Positions 11,301-20,599 of a stretch of DNA of 42,513 bases are shown in pieces; position 1 is the first letter of the stretch, and every line of letters starts with the position of its first letter. The stretch spans positions 1 to 42,513 of the forward strand of contig SZWC01016315.1 in NCBI GenBank assembly GCA_023375785.1. Direction: 5' to 3'. Under the pieces are notes generated by a model that saw only the letters and a program-made list of their open reading frames with translations, searched no databases and was not told where the DNA came from. Source of the stretch: Penium margaritaceum (Eukaryota > Streptophyta > Zygnematophyceae > Desmidiales > Peniaceae). A program made the position numbers and the translations under genes.

Positions 11301-12611
11301 GGAGCACCGGAGCTCAACCAAGAAGGCGCCAAGTCGTACGGAGGCCCGCACGACTTGGCTGCGCCGCAACTTTTCGTTGGCATAAGCGAAACGACAGCAC
11401 AAGTTTCGCATGATTCAGTCAGTGGGTCAATCCGAGCGCAGTTTCAGTATGGACAAACCTGGAGATGGGGTGGGAGTGGGAGTGGGACTTCCACCCCCGC
11501 TGCTGCTGCTGCATGGACCAGACTGGCAGCCAGTGCCACAGTAGTCGGAACTAGATCCGCAGTAGCCCCACTTGCTGCAGGTTGCAAGCCATGCAAGCAA
11601 CGCACGGAGTGAAAGGATTCGACTTTAGACGGGTACGACAGAAGACACCACTTCAGACGAGTGCAACAGAACACAACACTTCACCGATTCAAATAAGCGC
11701 GACATAACACACCACTAATGACGAGTGCGACAGAACACACCAATTGAGACGAGCGAGACTGAGGGTACGTTTGGCCTCGGTCGACTCCAGAACGCGGATT
11801 AACGGATACACTAAAGTGCAACACGGATTCATACATGGCACGCAGTGACTGGAGGCATCGACGGGGATCACGGTCAAAGGCTTCAACCAGGTTTAGTTCC
11901 ACGTCAACAGCCTAACCTAGGCGGCTCGGTTCTCCGTCTGTGGAGTAGGAATCCGTCTAACCAAGACGGATCCCTTGGCTTTTGGCCGAGGCCAAACGTA
12001 CCCTGAATACATCACTGCTGACGAGTACGACAGAAGAACACAGATGAGTGCGAGAGCAGAACACAGACGAGTGCGACAAGCAAGTTTGTGGTTGAAGCTG
12101 GAAAGTCAGTAGCCGGAATAGTAGGAAGGAATAGTAGGGAATGGGATGAGGTGAAAAATGCCCCCACTCCCTCAGAAGAGTCACCTGCAGCACACGTTGT
12201 TGGGGCACTTGGCGCCTCCAAAATCCTTGCCGCATCGCCCAGCGGGCACACTCCCAAAGCAAGGCCCCGACACACAGCCCGCCCCGCAGTAGTCGGCGCT
12301 GTCTCCGCACCAGCCCCACTTGCTGCACTCGCACAGACAGCAGTTGGAGGAACTTCGTAGAGTGCAGCAAGAAGATGGTCCACTGTGTACATGCAGGGGT
12401 CATCATCGCCATGTGTCAGGTCAGCAGGGACGGAGGATGCAAGAGCACAAGCGAACCGCAGGGTGCAGCCAGGTGGTGGCACACGTGCCCAGCGCCCTCA
12501 CCTGCAGCATCGCCTGCCACCACACGGCGACTTGGCCGAACATTGCTGGCCCTGCACCGTCGCTGGTGCGAGAGCAATGACGCACGCTGACACGCATACT
12601 GCCCAAAACAT
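8209..12611 (-). CDS. Secreted tandem hevein-CAP (PR-1-like) protein, 273 aa, six exons
   Basis: The spliced minus-strand gene has exons 12611-12502, 12322-12185, 11574-11459, 9991-9908, 9107-8860 and 8334-8209. All introns are GT-AG and the exons sum to 822 bp. Residues 1-21 are a signal peptide (MFWAVCVSACVIALA...). Residues 22-58 and 67-104 are hevein chitin-binding domains with eight Cys each and the ligand set S37/W39/W41/Y48 and S83/W85/Y87/Y94. Residues 105-126 are a Gly/Ser/Thr-Pro linker, and 128-270 a CAP domain with six PR-1 cysteines (166, 219, 227, 243, 248, 257). The usual CAP tetrad reads H170, Q178, E201, H229, so the first Glu is Gln. The start is the Met before the signal peptide (AACCATG). 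I infer an extracellular chitin-binding defence or wall protein; expression is unproven. Confidence 0.9.
8579..8745. repeat. (TTC)n microsatellite in intron 5
   Basis: About 45 bp of perfect TTC repeats grade into TTCTAC and TTTGAC variants. On the coding strand this is GAA-rich. It lies inside intron 5 (8335-8859) and open frames across it are artefacts. Confidence 0.95.
8860..9107 (-). CDS. Hevein-CAP exon 5: core of the CAP domain
   Basis: This exon has 248 bp. It encodes AARAQRWANNLG, then GIGQNLAWSSG, MWVAERAKY and GYWGDCAHYTQ. The last contains the CAP1 signature His. The acceptor is GTTTTGCAG, directly next to the minisatellite of intron 4. The donor CGCAG|GTCAGC is weaker than the others, phase 0. 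Confidence 0.92.
9111..9510. repeat. 27-bp minisatellite, about 14 copies, in intron 4
   Basis: Fourteen near-identical 27-bp units plus partial copies fill the last 400 bp of intron 4. On the coding strand each unit contains CTGCTTGTCCTGTTTTGCA (or a close variant), which is the polypyrimidine tract of the exon 5 acceptor. In the units the following base is T, not G, so they lack the AG. Because 27 is divisible by three, long open frames cross the array on both strands, but these are not genes. Confidence 0.93.
9908..9991 (-). CDS. Hevein-CAP exon 4: start of the CAP domain
   Basis: This exon has 84 bp and encodes EYLNPHNAAHAAVGVPPLSW, the opening helix signature of plant PR-1 proteins. The acceptor is ATCCAG|GTGGC, completing the phase-1 Gly codon from exon 3. 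The donor is ACT|GTGAGT, phase 1. Confidence 0.88.
10066..10256. mobile_element. hAT-type MITE (191 bp) in intron 3
   Basis: The ends are perfect 15-bp inverted repeats, TAAGGGGCTCCAAAC and GTTTGGAGCCCCTTA. The element is flanked by an exact 8-bp duplication, CCTGGAAG (10058-10065 and 10257-10264). Both features fit hAT. There is no coding capacity. Confidence 0.92.
10274..10770. mobile_element. Non-autonomous hAT-type element (497 bp) with GGTACCGCGGTACC-type repeats
   Basis: An exact 8-bp duplication, AAGGCAAG, flanks it (10266-10273 and 10771-10778). The ends are TAGGGATGGCAG and CTGCCATCCGTG, inverted repeats of about 10 bp with two outer mismatches. Both subterminal regions are dense in GGTACCGCGGTACC-type palindromes. 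These share the core ACCGCGGT with the element at 5802-6266, suggesting related transposases. It starts 17 bp after the MITE at 10066-10256. Confidence 0.9.
10779..11458. other. Remainder of intron 3, nothing recognised
   Basis: The upstream part of intron 3 (coding sense) holds no domain or element I recognise. A short imperfect direct repeat, CAATGTAGGCAACTCCTGG against CAATGTAAGCTACTCCTGA, occurs near 11086 and 11195. Confidence 0.5.
11459..11574 (-). CDS. Hevein-CAP exon 3: end of hevein 2 and linker
   Basis: This exon has 116 bp. It encodes KWGYCGSSSDYCGTGC plus the closing cysteine of hevein 2, then SSSSGGGSPTPTPTPSP, a flexible and probably O-glycosylated linker. The acceptor TGCAG|CAAGTGGGGCT is nearly identical to that of exon 2. 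The donor is CAG|GTTTGT, leaving phase 1. Confidence 0.9.
11620..12085. repeat. Degenerate GACGAGTGCGACAGAACAC repeats in intron 2, split by a MITE
   Basis: Four to five degenerate copies of a roughly 30-bp unit occur at 11620-11760, and about three more at 12004-12085. The Harbinger-like MITE at 11763-12003 separates the two blocks. Confidence 0.75.
11763..12003. mobile_element. PIF/Harbinger-like MITE (241 bp) in intron 2
   Basis: The terminal inverted repeats are GGGTACGTTTGGCCTCGG at both ends, 18 bp without mismatch. The element is flanked by the 3-bp direct repeat TGA (11760-11762 and 12004-12006). A 3-bp duplication and GGGT...GTTTGG ends fit PIF/Harbinger (Tourist-like) MITEs. No coding capacity. 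Confidence 0.85.
12185..12322 (-). CDS. Hevein-CAP exon 2: end of hevein 1 and start of hevein 2
   Basis: This exon has 138 bp and is phase 2 on both sides. It encodes KWGWCGDSADYCGAGC and the last cysteine of hevein 1, a short FGSVPAG spacer, then RCGKDFGGAKCPNNVCC of hevein 2. The acceptor is TGCAG|CAAGTGG and the donor CTGCAG|GTGACT. Its length is a multiple of three, so duplicating it would add one whole hevein domain in frame. Confidence 0.9.
12502..12611 (-). CDS. Hevein-CAP exon 1: signal peptide and first half of hevein 1
   Basis: This exon has 110 bp: 36 codons plus two bases. It encodes the signal peptide and QQCSAKSPCGGRRCC, the first four cysteines of hevein 1. The spacing between Cys1 and Cys2 is three residues shorter than in canonical hevein. 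The donor is CTGCAG|GTGAGG, leaving phase 2. Confidence 0.88.
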
Positions 12612-13619
12612 GGTTGCGCCCAACCGTGGCATGATTGTGATCGACTTGCGTTCGATGCAGGACAGTGTGCCTGCCAGAGATAGACGGTGAAAGCTCGAGA
12701 AGGTGGTCGATGGTNGGGGGGGGGGGTGGGGGAGGTCCGCTTATGGGAAGTTGACATGCAGATAGAAGAGGAGTCTTGCAATAATTTGACCACGGGGCCG
12801 CAAATGCAAATTTGGGTCACGCGTGTTGCGCACGGGCCCAGTGAGTCCAGAGAGAGACCTCCGTTGAAGACACGAATGCAAGGAGGGTCAGGTGTCAGCT
12901 CTTGCAAGAAAATCGCATGCTGTACGTTCTAGAAAAAAAGAGGAGTAAGCGTGCCAAACACGTGTCAGACATGACGTGCATGGGCATCGATGCAAACACC
13001 AATGTGACCTCATGTCCCACTAAGAAAATTATCGGCACAAGACGCGGTCGGCATCTCACCCCCTGAAAATCATCAGACCGCTAACATCGAGTGCCAAAAC
13101 ATCGCGCTGAGACATTATTGTGCTTACGTTTGTACGGGAGAGTGGCCCTTCATTTGCTTTAGAACACTCCACCAACCAACAATCTTGCTCGCTTGGCCCT
13201 CACCTCTTGACTCAACATCCTAAGAGATTCATTCTATAGATTCCTTCAAGAAGTCACAGGGTTTCAAGTGTATGGAGACAATTCCTTACAAAAGTCAAGT
13301 GTCGTTTAGAATTCTACCTAACAAATTTGAAACATCTATGCGGTTCACGACACTTGAAATAAGTCAACCTATTACAGCCTTTTCGGATAAAATGCAGAAG
13401 GCCGGGACAGGTGGCCGAATACCCTCAGCCGATCCATTTATAAATCTTGAGGTTGAAATATGGTGGCTTATAAATGAAGTGACATGAGTGTAGGGACTCA
13501 TGTACGAAGTAACATGGTCTTCCCTTTTGTCATCATACCCTGGCCTATTGCAAGACACATGTCGATACAACCTACAATATCCGTCATTTTCGTGATTTAC
13601 GTCCCAAGGTTGTTGTAGG
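12612..13619. other. Upstream spacer of the hevein-CAP gene
   Basis: This must hold the promoter of the minus-strand gene, but I cannot point to a convincing TATA box or named element. A single N at 12715 sits in a G run, so the 5' leader is not fully sequenced. Confidence 0.5.
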
Positions 13620-14300
13620 TGATGGAAACTGGGGCAGCCCTCAGGGAGGTGATCGGGCTGACCAAGAGCCGCCTAGGCAAGACCAACTGTTTGTGCGAGG
13701 GAGTTGTAGGTTGCACAAACAGAAATTACAGAAGCGACTTTTTGTTTTCAGATAATTTGAATATCTAAATTGACTATTGAGTGATAAATTATGTTGTCAC
13801 AGCTTTCTAACAAGCCCTTATATGTCTCATTTGGCCTAGGGAGCACTGAGATACACTTAGTCAAAGTCTACCCTCTAGCACACTCCTAATGTAGCGGGAT
13901 GAGTGGCAGTCACTTTGTCACACATGAGAGTCATGTCTCACACCACTTGGACAACCAGCAATTGTAGTCTACACCTTCCTTAAATTCTCTTGAGGTTCTC
14001 AGGCTGGCTTTTCTCCTTGAAGGCCGCTCTCAGCCGTCCTGGCAAATGTTCCTGCTGCGTTCTGAGCTCAAAGTGCCCGGGTCGTCACTTGAACCTAAAC
14101 CATGATCTCCAAACTTTGGAAATCCATATCTCACTGAAAAGGACTCCAAATTGAGTTCCGTAAAGTGTATGACAACCTGTGAAACATCCTCTATGCAGCT
14201 GTCATGCTAAAAGATTTCTTTAGCAGCCTATTTTTGTCACTTTTTGGCACTCTCATATCCATCAATCTCCCAATTTGTGTGAATAAATCACACAAGTCCA
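13620..14300 (-). repeat. 3' LTR of Copia B (681 bp)
   Basis: On the minus strand it starts TGGACTTGTGTG and ends GTTTCCATCA, with TG...CA ends. It aligns along its whole length with 18437-19095. Confidence 0.88.
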
Positions 14301-14315
14301 CACTCTCCCCTCAGC
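14301..14315 (-). other. Polypurine tract of Copia B
   Basis: On the minus strand, GCTGAGGGGAGAGTG directly precedes the 3' LTR, the position where plus-strand DNA synthesis is primed. Element C has the related GCTGAGGGCACAATG at its 3' LTR. Confidence 0.7.
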
Positions 14316-15700
14316 TACTGAAAGTGGTGCACTGCCAGCGGTTTGGTGAGGAAATCTGCCAGCATCATGCTTGAAGGGCAGAACTTGATCTGCACCACCT
14401 GCTTCACTACGAGCTCGCGGATGAAGTGATATCGCAGGTCGATGTGCTTGTCCTCGGCATGAAACTCTACATTCTTGGTCAAAGCAGTGGCGCTCATGTT
14501 GTCACAGTACATGGTGGTTGCTGCGGTCTGCTGCTGTCCAAGGCTTTCCAGCAACTCACGGAACCGCACATCTTCCTTTGCTGCTTCACTCATGGTGATG
14601 TACTTTGCTTTGGTGGAGGAGAGAACGATGCATTCTTACTTTTTGCTCCTCTAGTTGATTGCACCTCCCTTGAGCATAAACATGAACCCACTGGTCAACC
14701 TCCTTGTGTCTAGGTCACCCGCCCAATCTGCATCGCTGTAGCCGATGAGGATGGGGCTGTAGTTACTGTTGAAGGTGAGACAAAGGCTGCTACTACTGTC
14801 AAGGTAGCGCAGCACGTGCTTGACCGCCTCCCAATGCTTCATGCCTGGATTCGCACAAAACTTGCTTAGCACTCCCACTGCTTGGATGATGTCGAGGCAC
14901 GTGCTGACTACTGTGTACATCAAGCTTTCAACTTCAGCTTGGTGCAGCACTAGTTCCATTTGGATGCTTTCTTGCATGCTGCAGGGAGACTGCATCATGC
15001 TCCACTTTGCTCCCACTTCTAGTGGTGTTGCGGCCTTACCTGCTCTTGCCATGTGGTAGCGCTTGATGATGTTGCTCACGTACGTGCTCTGCAACAACTC
15101 CAAAGTCTGTTGCTGCCGGTTGCGCTTGACCTAAAGGCCAAGGTAGTAAGTGAGTTCTCCCATGTTTTTCATGTCAAAGCTTGTAGCAAGGGACTGCTTC
15201 ACATTTTCCACAAGAGACTTGGAGTCAGATGCAATGAGCAGATCATCAACATAGAGCAAGATGATGACCTGGCTTGCCTCTTGCATGTGCCCATAGACTG
15301 CATGATCAAGTTCGCTACGTACAAAACCAAGCCCAGCCAAGTGCTCATCCATCTTGTGGTACCATGCTCGCGGTGATTGCTTCAGGCCGTAGAGAGCCTT
15401 CACAAGCTTGCACACCAAATCCTCCTTTCCCTCCACCACATATCCCTCCAACTGCTCCATGTACACATCCTCTTCGAGGTCACCATTCAGAAATGCACAA
15501 GTCACATCCATTTGGTGCACCTCCCAGTCCATAGCACCTGCAAGAGCGAGGATTGCTTGGATGGATGGAAACTTTGCGATAGGTGCAAATGTCTCAATGA
15601 CATCCATATCCTCAGTCTGTGAATACCGCTTTGTCACGAGCTGTGCTTTGTACCACCATGCTTGCGCCTAAAGATCCACCGGCACACGATCACCCGGCTG
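14315..15700 (-). pseudogene. Copia B reverse transcriptase-RNase H
   Basis: One minus-strand frame covers most of RT and RNase H. RT has [20 protein letters not shown], the ALYGLKQSPRAWY motif and an intact YVDD (LLYVDDLLIASD). An in-frame TAG follows YYLGL near 15131, and more stops precede RNase H. RNase H includes GYSDADWAGDLDTRRLTSG, YCDNMSA and MMLADFLTKPLA. The catalytic residues are present, so only nonsense changes break it. Confidence 0.9.
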
Positions 15701-15819
15701 CCATGTGAAGCTTCCTCAAGAGTCCAGGTGCTGTTCTTCATGAGCGCATCATACTCCTCGTCTGCTGCGGCACGCCAATCTGCTGCCATGGCGCTGCGCA
15801 TGGCTTCAACGAATGTGGC

Positions 15820-17000
15820 TTAGTCATTTTTGAGGAAGAGAAGCTCGAGGTTAGAGGACTCCTGTGAAGATGAAAAAGTGCACAGATTCACCAGCTCTTC
15901 CAACGGCCTCTGCTTGCTTGCAAGGTGCTCAGATTGCCTCAACAGCTCCATAGAAACATTTGCACCATGGTTGTGGCGTTTAGACCTCCGTAGCAGTTGC
16001 TGTGCGTTGCTTTGCTGATGTTGCTCTTCTGATTTGGCTGCAGGCTCATTCTCCTTCTCAGCTCCCTCCACCTCCTTGTCATTGCCGATATCAACACCAC
16101 CTTTTGCAACGCCCTCTTCTGCTACCGGTTCTTCTCCCACCTCTGATGCAAGTGCAGGAGCAAGTGAAACTGCTCACATAGGGCTCCACGTCAAGCCCTT
16201 CACTACCTCTTGAAAGACCATGTTACGACTGCAGATAATCTTACATGCGGCGAGGTTGTAGAGGCGGTATCCCATGGTGTCGTAGTCGAGGAAGGCAGCC
16301 TTCACCGACTTTACATTTAGCTTGTTGCGGTTGCTGGCAGGCACGTGCACGAATGTGCCACACCCGAAGACTTTCAGGTGCGTCACTGTTGGCTTGCATC
16401 TAGTCCACGCCTCCTCTGGTGTCATCAGCGGCACAGCAAGCATGGGACTCCGGGTTTTTAGGTACACGGCAGTGTTGACCGTTTCCACCCAAAAGGTTGG
16501 CGGGAGCTCCGTGTCTTGGAGAATGCTTTGAAAATACTCCATGAGTGTGTGGTTTGCACATTCAGCCACCCCTTTTAGCAGCGGTGTTCCAGATGGGGTG
16601 ACCTTGTACCTGATCCTGCGAAGCTTGAGGAAGTTGCAGAAGTTGTTGGAGATGTACTCTCCTCCACCGTCGGTGCAAAGCACCTTCAACAGCATGCCAC
16701 TCTCATTCTTTGCAGTAGCAATCCACACCGTAAAAGCGTCAAAGCACTCATCCTCCAACAAGGAAGGACACTCAGGTCTTCCTTGACTTGTCATCAATGA
16801 ACGTGACAAAGTACAACTTGCCGGACAGGGACTGATATGACATGGGACCGCACAAATCAGAGTGAACAAGTGAAAGAAGCTCAGCCGCCTCCTTCCCTTC
16901 TCGGTGAAAGGAGAGCGGGCTTTCTTCCCTTCAATGAAGCTCTCACAGGCTGATGCACTAGGCTGCTTCACCCCCTTGAGCTCCAAACCGTGGACCATCT
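15820..17000 (-). pseudogene. Copia B integrase and connector
   Basis: Minus-strand integrase pieces run from the GAG-pre-integrase zinc region (LGHLG near 17030 and SFIEGKKARSPF near 16930) through the core. CTDGGGEYISNNF carries the second catalytic Asp, and GVAECANHTLMEYFQSILQD carries the Glu. The C-terminal extension (GTFVHVPASNRNKLNVKS) continues to 16174, then an acidic connector (15820-16140). The first catalytic Asp region is frameshifted. Confidence 0.85.
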
Positions 17001-17149
17001 GCTACATGGAGATGATGGCGCCCAATCCGAGATGACCAAGCCGGCGGTGCCATAGGCCGATGTCGTGTTTTCCTTCTTTTGTTGTCAACACTTAGTTGGC
17101 TTCCTTCTCCGATGCCACATAGAGACAGTAGAGTGTGTCCTCCTTGTCC

Positions 17150-18336
17150 GCTTATGCAAGCACACGGCCTGTACAAGGAGGGATGGTCCAGCCAGCATTC
17201 TGAAAGCGAACCTTTATGCTTTTGGAGATGAGAGATGAGAACGATAGGAGGTTAGCTGCCAGCCCCGGAATGTGGAGCAACCCCTTCACATGACGTTCCA
17301 CGTGCAGAGCCTCAACGGAAGTACAAAACACAATCTCACCCTCCCAAACCGCCATTTGGACATAATTGTCTCCCATGTACACCCAACGAGGCTCAATGAC
17401 GGTGTAGACAACGAACCACTCCCAGCAAACCGTCATGTGCGGCGTGGCTCCCGAGTCGATGATCCAGAATTAGGCAGTGTAGTTGGAGACGTGCAGGACA
17501 CGGATGGTTGTCACGAATCCACTCTCCCAATCTGCTACGTTTGCGAATGCATCGGACTGCTTTCCCGCTCCCACTCCAGCCGCAAGGTCCACCTTTTTCT
17601 TTTGGCATTCACCCACCCAATGGCGTGGCTTCTTATAGTAGTGGAAATTTCCCTTCTTTTTTCCTCCTCCACTGTTGCTCTTGGTTGGTGTAGCACCACC
17701 CCCATGATTAGATTTGGTGATGAGAGCGACGTCTAGTACGCTTATGCCCTCCTCTCCCTTACGCCGCTCCTCAAATAGTAGGCTCTCCTCCACATCGTTG
17801 AGAGAGAGCTTGTCTCCACGCTGGTCCACAGCAACAGTGAGAGGAGTGTAGCTGCTAGGAAGGCCAAAGAGAATGGTTAGCATAAGCACACGCTCCTTGA
17901 CAGGGTCCAAAATTGCAGAAAGCTGGTCGGCAGGAGACTTCCCCATGTTGATGTAATCAACCATGGATCCGGATTCATCCATCTTCACAGTATGAAAGCA
18001 ACAACTCAGCTGCATGTTCATGAGGACTGACTTGGATGCATAAGTAGACTCAAGCTTCTTTCAAACCTCCTTTGGTATGAGGATGCCACGGACGAGGAGT
18101 TGCTGCCGTTCGACGAAGTAGAGGTAGATGGTGGCAAGGGCGCGGTCACGCTTCTCACAGTGGATACGAGCCTCACCAGGTGAGAGAGAGGACTGAATTG
18201 GTTCTTCCTCACTCACATGGCTTCGGATTCCCTACTCCATAAGCACTATTTTCATGTTGTTGCTCCAGTTGAAGAAGTCCTTGCCTTCAAACTTGGCGAT
18301 GTTGACACCGGCCACCACCGAAGCGGATGTCGCCAT
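17150..18336 (-). pseudogene. Copia B gag-protease
   Basis: Gag starts at the Met at 18336 (MATSASVVAGVNIAKF...) on the minus strand, about 90 bp inside the primer-binding site. It contains WSNNMK and GLPSSYTPLTVAVDQRG. The zinc knuckle is decayed to FHYYKKPRHWVGEC, with both leading cysteines lost. Protease follows and keeps VYMGDNYVQMAVWEGEIVF and GLLHIPGLAANLLSFSSL. The Asp-Ser-Gly active site is in a shifted frame near 17460. Confidence 0.82.
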
Positions 18337-18422
18337 GGTAGTGCAACGTCCAGCACCCAAACGGCTCTCTCACACAACAGGGTGCAAGGAATGCCTCAAG
18401 GATGAGGCATAGCCTTGTTGTA

Positions 18423-18434
18423 GATTTGATACCA
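18423..18434 (-). other. Copia B primer-binding site
   Basis: The minus strand reads TGGTATCAAATC, two bases inside the 5' LTR. Eight bases match the initiator tRNA-Met complement TGGTATCAGAGC. Confidence 0.75.
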
Positions 18435-18436
18435 CT

Positions 18437-19095
18437 GATGGAAACTAGGGCAGCCCTCAGGGAGGTGATCAGGCTCACCAACAGCTGCCTAGCCAATACC
18501 AACTGTTTGTGAGAGAGAGTTGCGGGTTGCACAGACAGAAATTACGGAAGCGAATGTTGGTTTGCATCAAATGCGAATGTCTGAATAAACTCTTGAGTGA
18601 GAAGTTATGTTGTCAAAGCTTCGAAAAATCCCTTATATGTATCATTTGGCCTAGGGAGCACTGAGATACACTCTGTCAAAGTCTACCCTCTAGCACACTC
18701 CTAACGTAGCGGGATGAGCGGCAGTCACTTTGTCACATATTAGAATTATGTCTCACACCACTTGAACGACCAAAAATTGTAGTCTGCACCTTCCTTGAAA
18801 TTTCTTGAGGTCTTCAGGCCGGTTTTTCTCCTTGAAGGCCGCTCTCAGCCTTCCTGGCAAATAATCTTGCCGCCTTTTGAGCTCAAAATGCTCGGGTCAT
18901 CACTTGAACCTGAACCATGATCTCCAAACTTTAGAAATCCATATCTCACAAAAAAGGACTCCACATTGAGTTCCTTAAAGTGCATGAGAACCTGTGAAAC
19001 ATCCTCTATGCAACTGTTATTCCAAAGGAGTTTTTTCGAGCAACCTATTTTTGTCACTTTCTAGCACTCTCATATCCATCAATGCGACTCCCAAA
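18437..19095 (-). repeat. 5' LTR of Copia B
   Basis: It aligns with 13620-14300. The outer end is blurred: similarity ends just after TATCCATCAAT near 19082, so the first few LTR bases are missing or diverged where it meets the gypsy remnant. Confidence 0.82.
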
Positions 19096-19097
19096 TT

Positions 19098-20146
19098 TCA
19101 TGCAAAGCATCGTACCCATGACATTTGACCAGATATTCCATGATTTTTCATGATGGAGATGTCCTTAAACATCTCTTGTGGTATAATCCATGTCCTAAAA
19201 GTTTTGATAAAAAGTGGTAGTGGTATGTCCTTACCCAAGCAAGGACATGCCTCTAGCATGCTTGCTGGGGTCTCTCTAGAGTTCTTCAACTTCACTGATA
19301 TGGAACACCATGTGGATAGCTATGCTATCTCATAGTCATATTTTTGTGATGTCAATTTTCCTCTTCTTGCGAATCCCAAAGATTCCAAACCACTTAGATT
19401 TGAGCTTTTTGCAATCTTGTCATTACAAACAGACGTTTACATCGTTGAGGAGGACGCCAGCACCAATATGGAACTTGTCCGTCTGATGCTTGTTTGTTGC
19501 TTGCTTGAGTATTGCCTGCGTCTTTGCAAGTGTGGCGAATCTCCTCCCACATGATTTGGATGTCTCACTGCCAGTTGGGACTTGTTATTTTCTGTACAAA
19601 TTCTACAAACCTGCCAGTGTTGATGGTAGTGTGTCATAAACCACCTCAAAAGGGATTTTTGTAGTTGCAGCAGATGTTGCGGAGTTGTATGCAAGGTAAG
19701 CAGTCCATGATATGACCGACCAGTCAGTTCCATGTGGCTCGCACAAGGTTCAAAGTAGTCATTCAAGTGCACAATTGGTGCGCTCTGTTTGCACATCCGT
19801 CTTGGAATTGAAAGTTGTCAGTATTCAGATCTGAATTTTGGAACAATTCATTGACTATTGCCAAAATTTGCTAGTGAGCCTCCCGTCCTTGTTTCTAGTG
19901 ATGGAGGAGGGAAGGCGATATAATCAGATGATGTTGAGGAACAACTTTGCTATTACCTCGGTGGTGACTGTACTTTTGGAGAAGTGCGGCATCTTCAAGA
20001 ACCAGACAACCACCATACATTTTGAGTCAACTCCCACTGGTTTGATGGAAAAAAAATTCTTAAGGTTCATAGATATGTCCGACAAAACGTCTTCAGCTAC
20101 TCGTAGTGCTTGTAGTAAATTAGGGTGTTTGGTTCGTTTCAATTAA
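19098..20146 (-). pseudogene. Ty3/gypsy integrase remnant
   Basis: On the minus strand, DSKCMVVVWFLKMPHF near 20020-19970 matches the integrase core S.MVVVDRFSKMAHF, with the catalytic Asp replaced. TERTNCALE near 19790 matches the QTERTN.ALE segment. The C-terminal chromo-like part at 19295-19098 keeps SIMKNHGISGQMSWVR, comparable to the usual VLW..H...EATWE. Stops and frameshifts are frequent. Confidence 0.78.
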
Positions 20147-20450
20147 TGGAATGAACACATATTGCAGGTCTTATAGAAGTTTAAAATGTTTATTTGCATG
20201 TTTTCCAAAAGCAGTGTTTTGCTAGTATCCAAGATGTTTTTATCCTAGTCAAAGTTTCCACCTAGGCCAGGTTTTGGCAATCCTCCTATAGTAGGCAAAG
20301 TAGCTCATCACTCGGGGGTTTGATGACCTCGCAGGGGAATTGTTGTCACCTGTAGGGATCGTTGAAACAATTATTGGCTTTGTTGTACCCATCAAACTCT
20401 CTGTGACACTTTACAAAAAGAACCTCGTGAGGTACAAGTCTCATTTGAGG

Positions 20451-20487
20451 AGATCAGATGGCCTTGATAATCAAGGCCATCTGATCT
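20451..20487. repeat. Perfect inverted repeat, 18-bp arms, 1-bp centre
   Basis: AGATCAGATGGCCTTGAT is followed by one A and then its exact reverse complement. It lies in the gypsy remnant between RT and integrase. No flanking duplication is seen. Confidence 0.95.
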
Positions 20488-20599
20488 GGTTGCTAGATGT
20501 GAGAATCCATCAGATGTTTTTTTCTAGGCAAGTACTCAATTACGTAGTCAAAGTTGGACGCAGGGAAAGTCATCCATTTCATTTTTCAATGACTCATTG

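Larger units (their letters stand above)
13620..19095 (-). mobile_element. Ty1/copia LTR retrotransposon B, best-preserved copy
   Basis: This is a nearly full-length Copia element of about 5.5 kb on the minus strand, with 5' LTR 18437-19095, primer-binding site, gag, protease, integrase, RT, RNase H, polypurine tract and 3' LTR 13620-14300. The LTR ends are TG...CA. By eye, the two LTRs are roughly 89% identical over their first 120 bp at the PBS side, so the insertion is old. Pol is largely in one frame with a few stops, so it is inactive. No clean target duplication is visible. Confidence 0.9.

Noticed and set aside
12012..12482. 156-aa minus-strand frame over exon 2
   Set aside because: It is in another frame from the hevein domain, whose eight cysteines appear only in the spliced frame given.
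12416..12907. 163-aa minus-strand frame over exon 1
   Set aside because: It crosses an N, has no domain and is out of frame with the signal peptide and hevein start.
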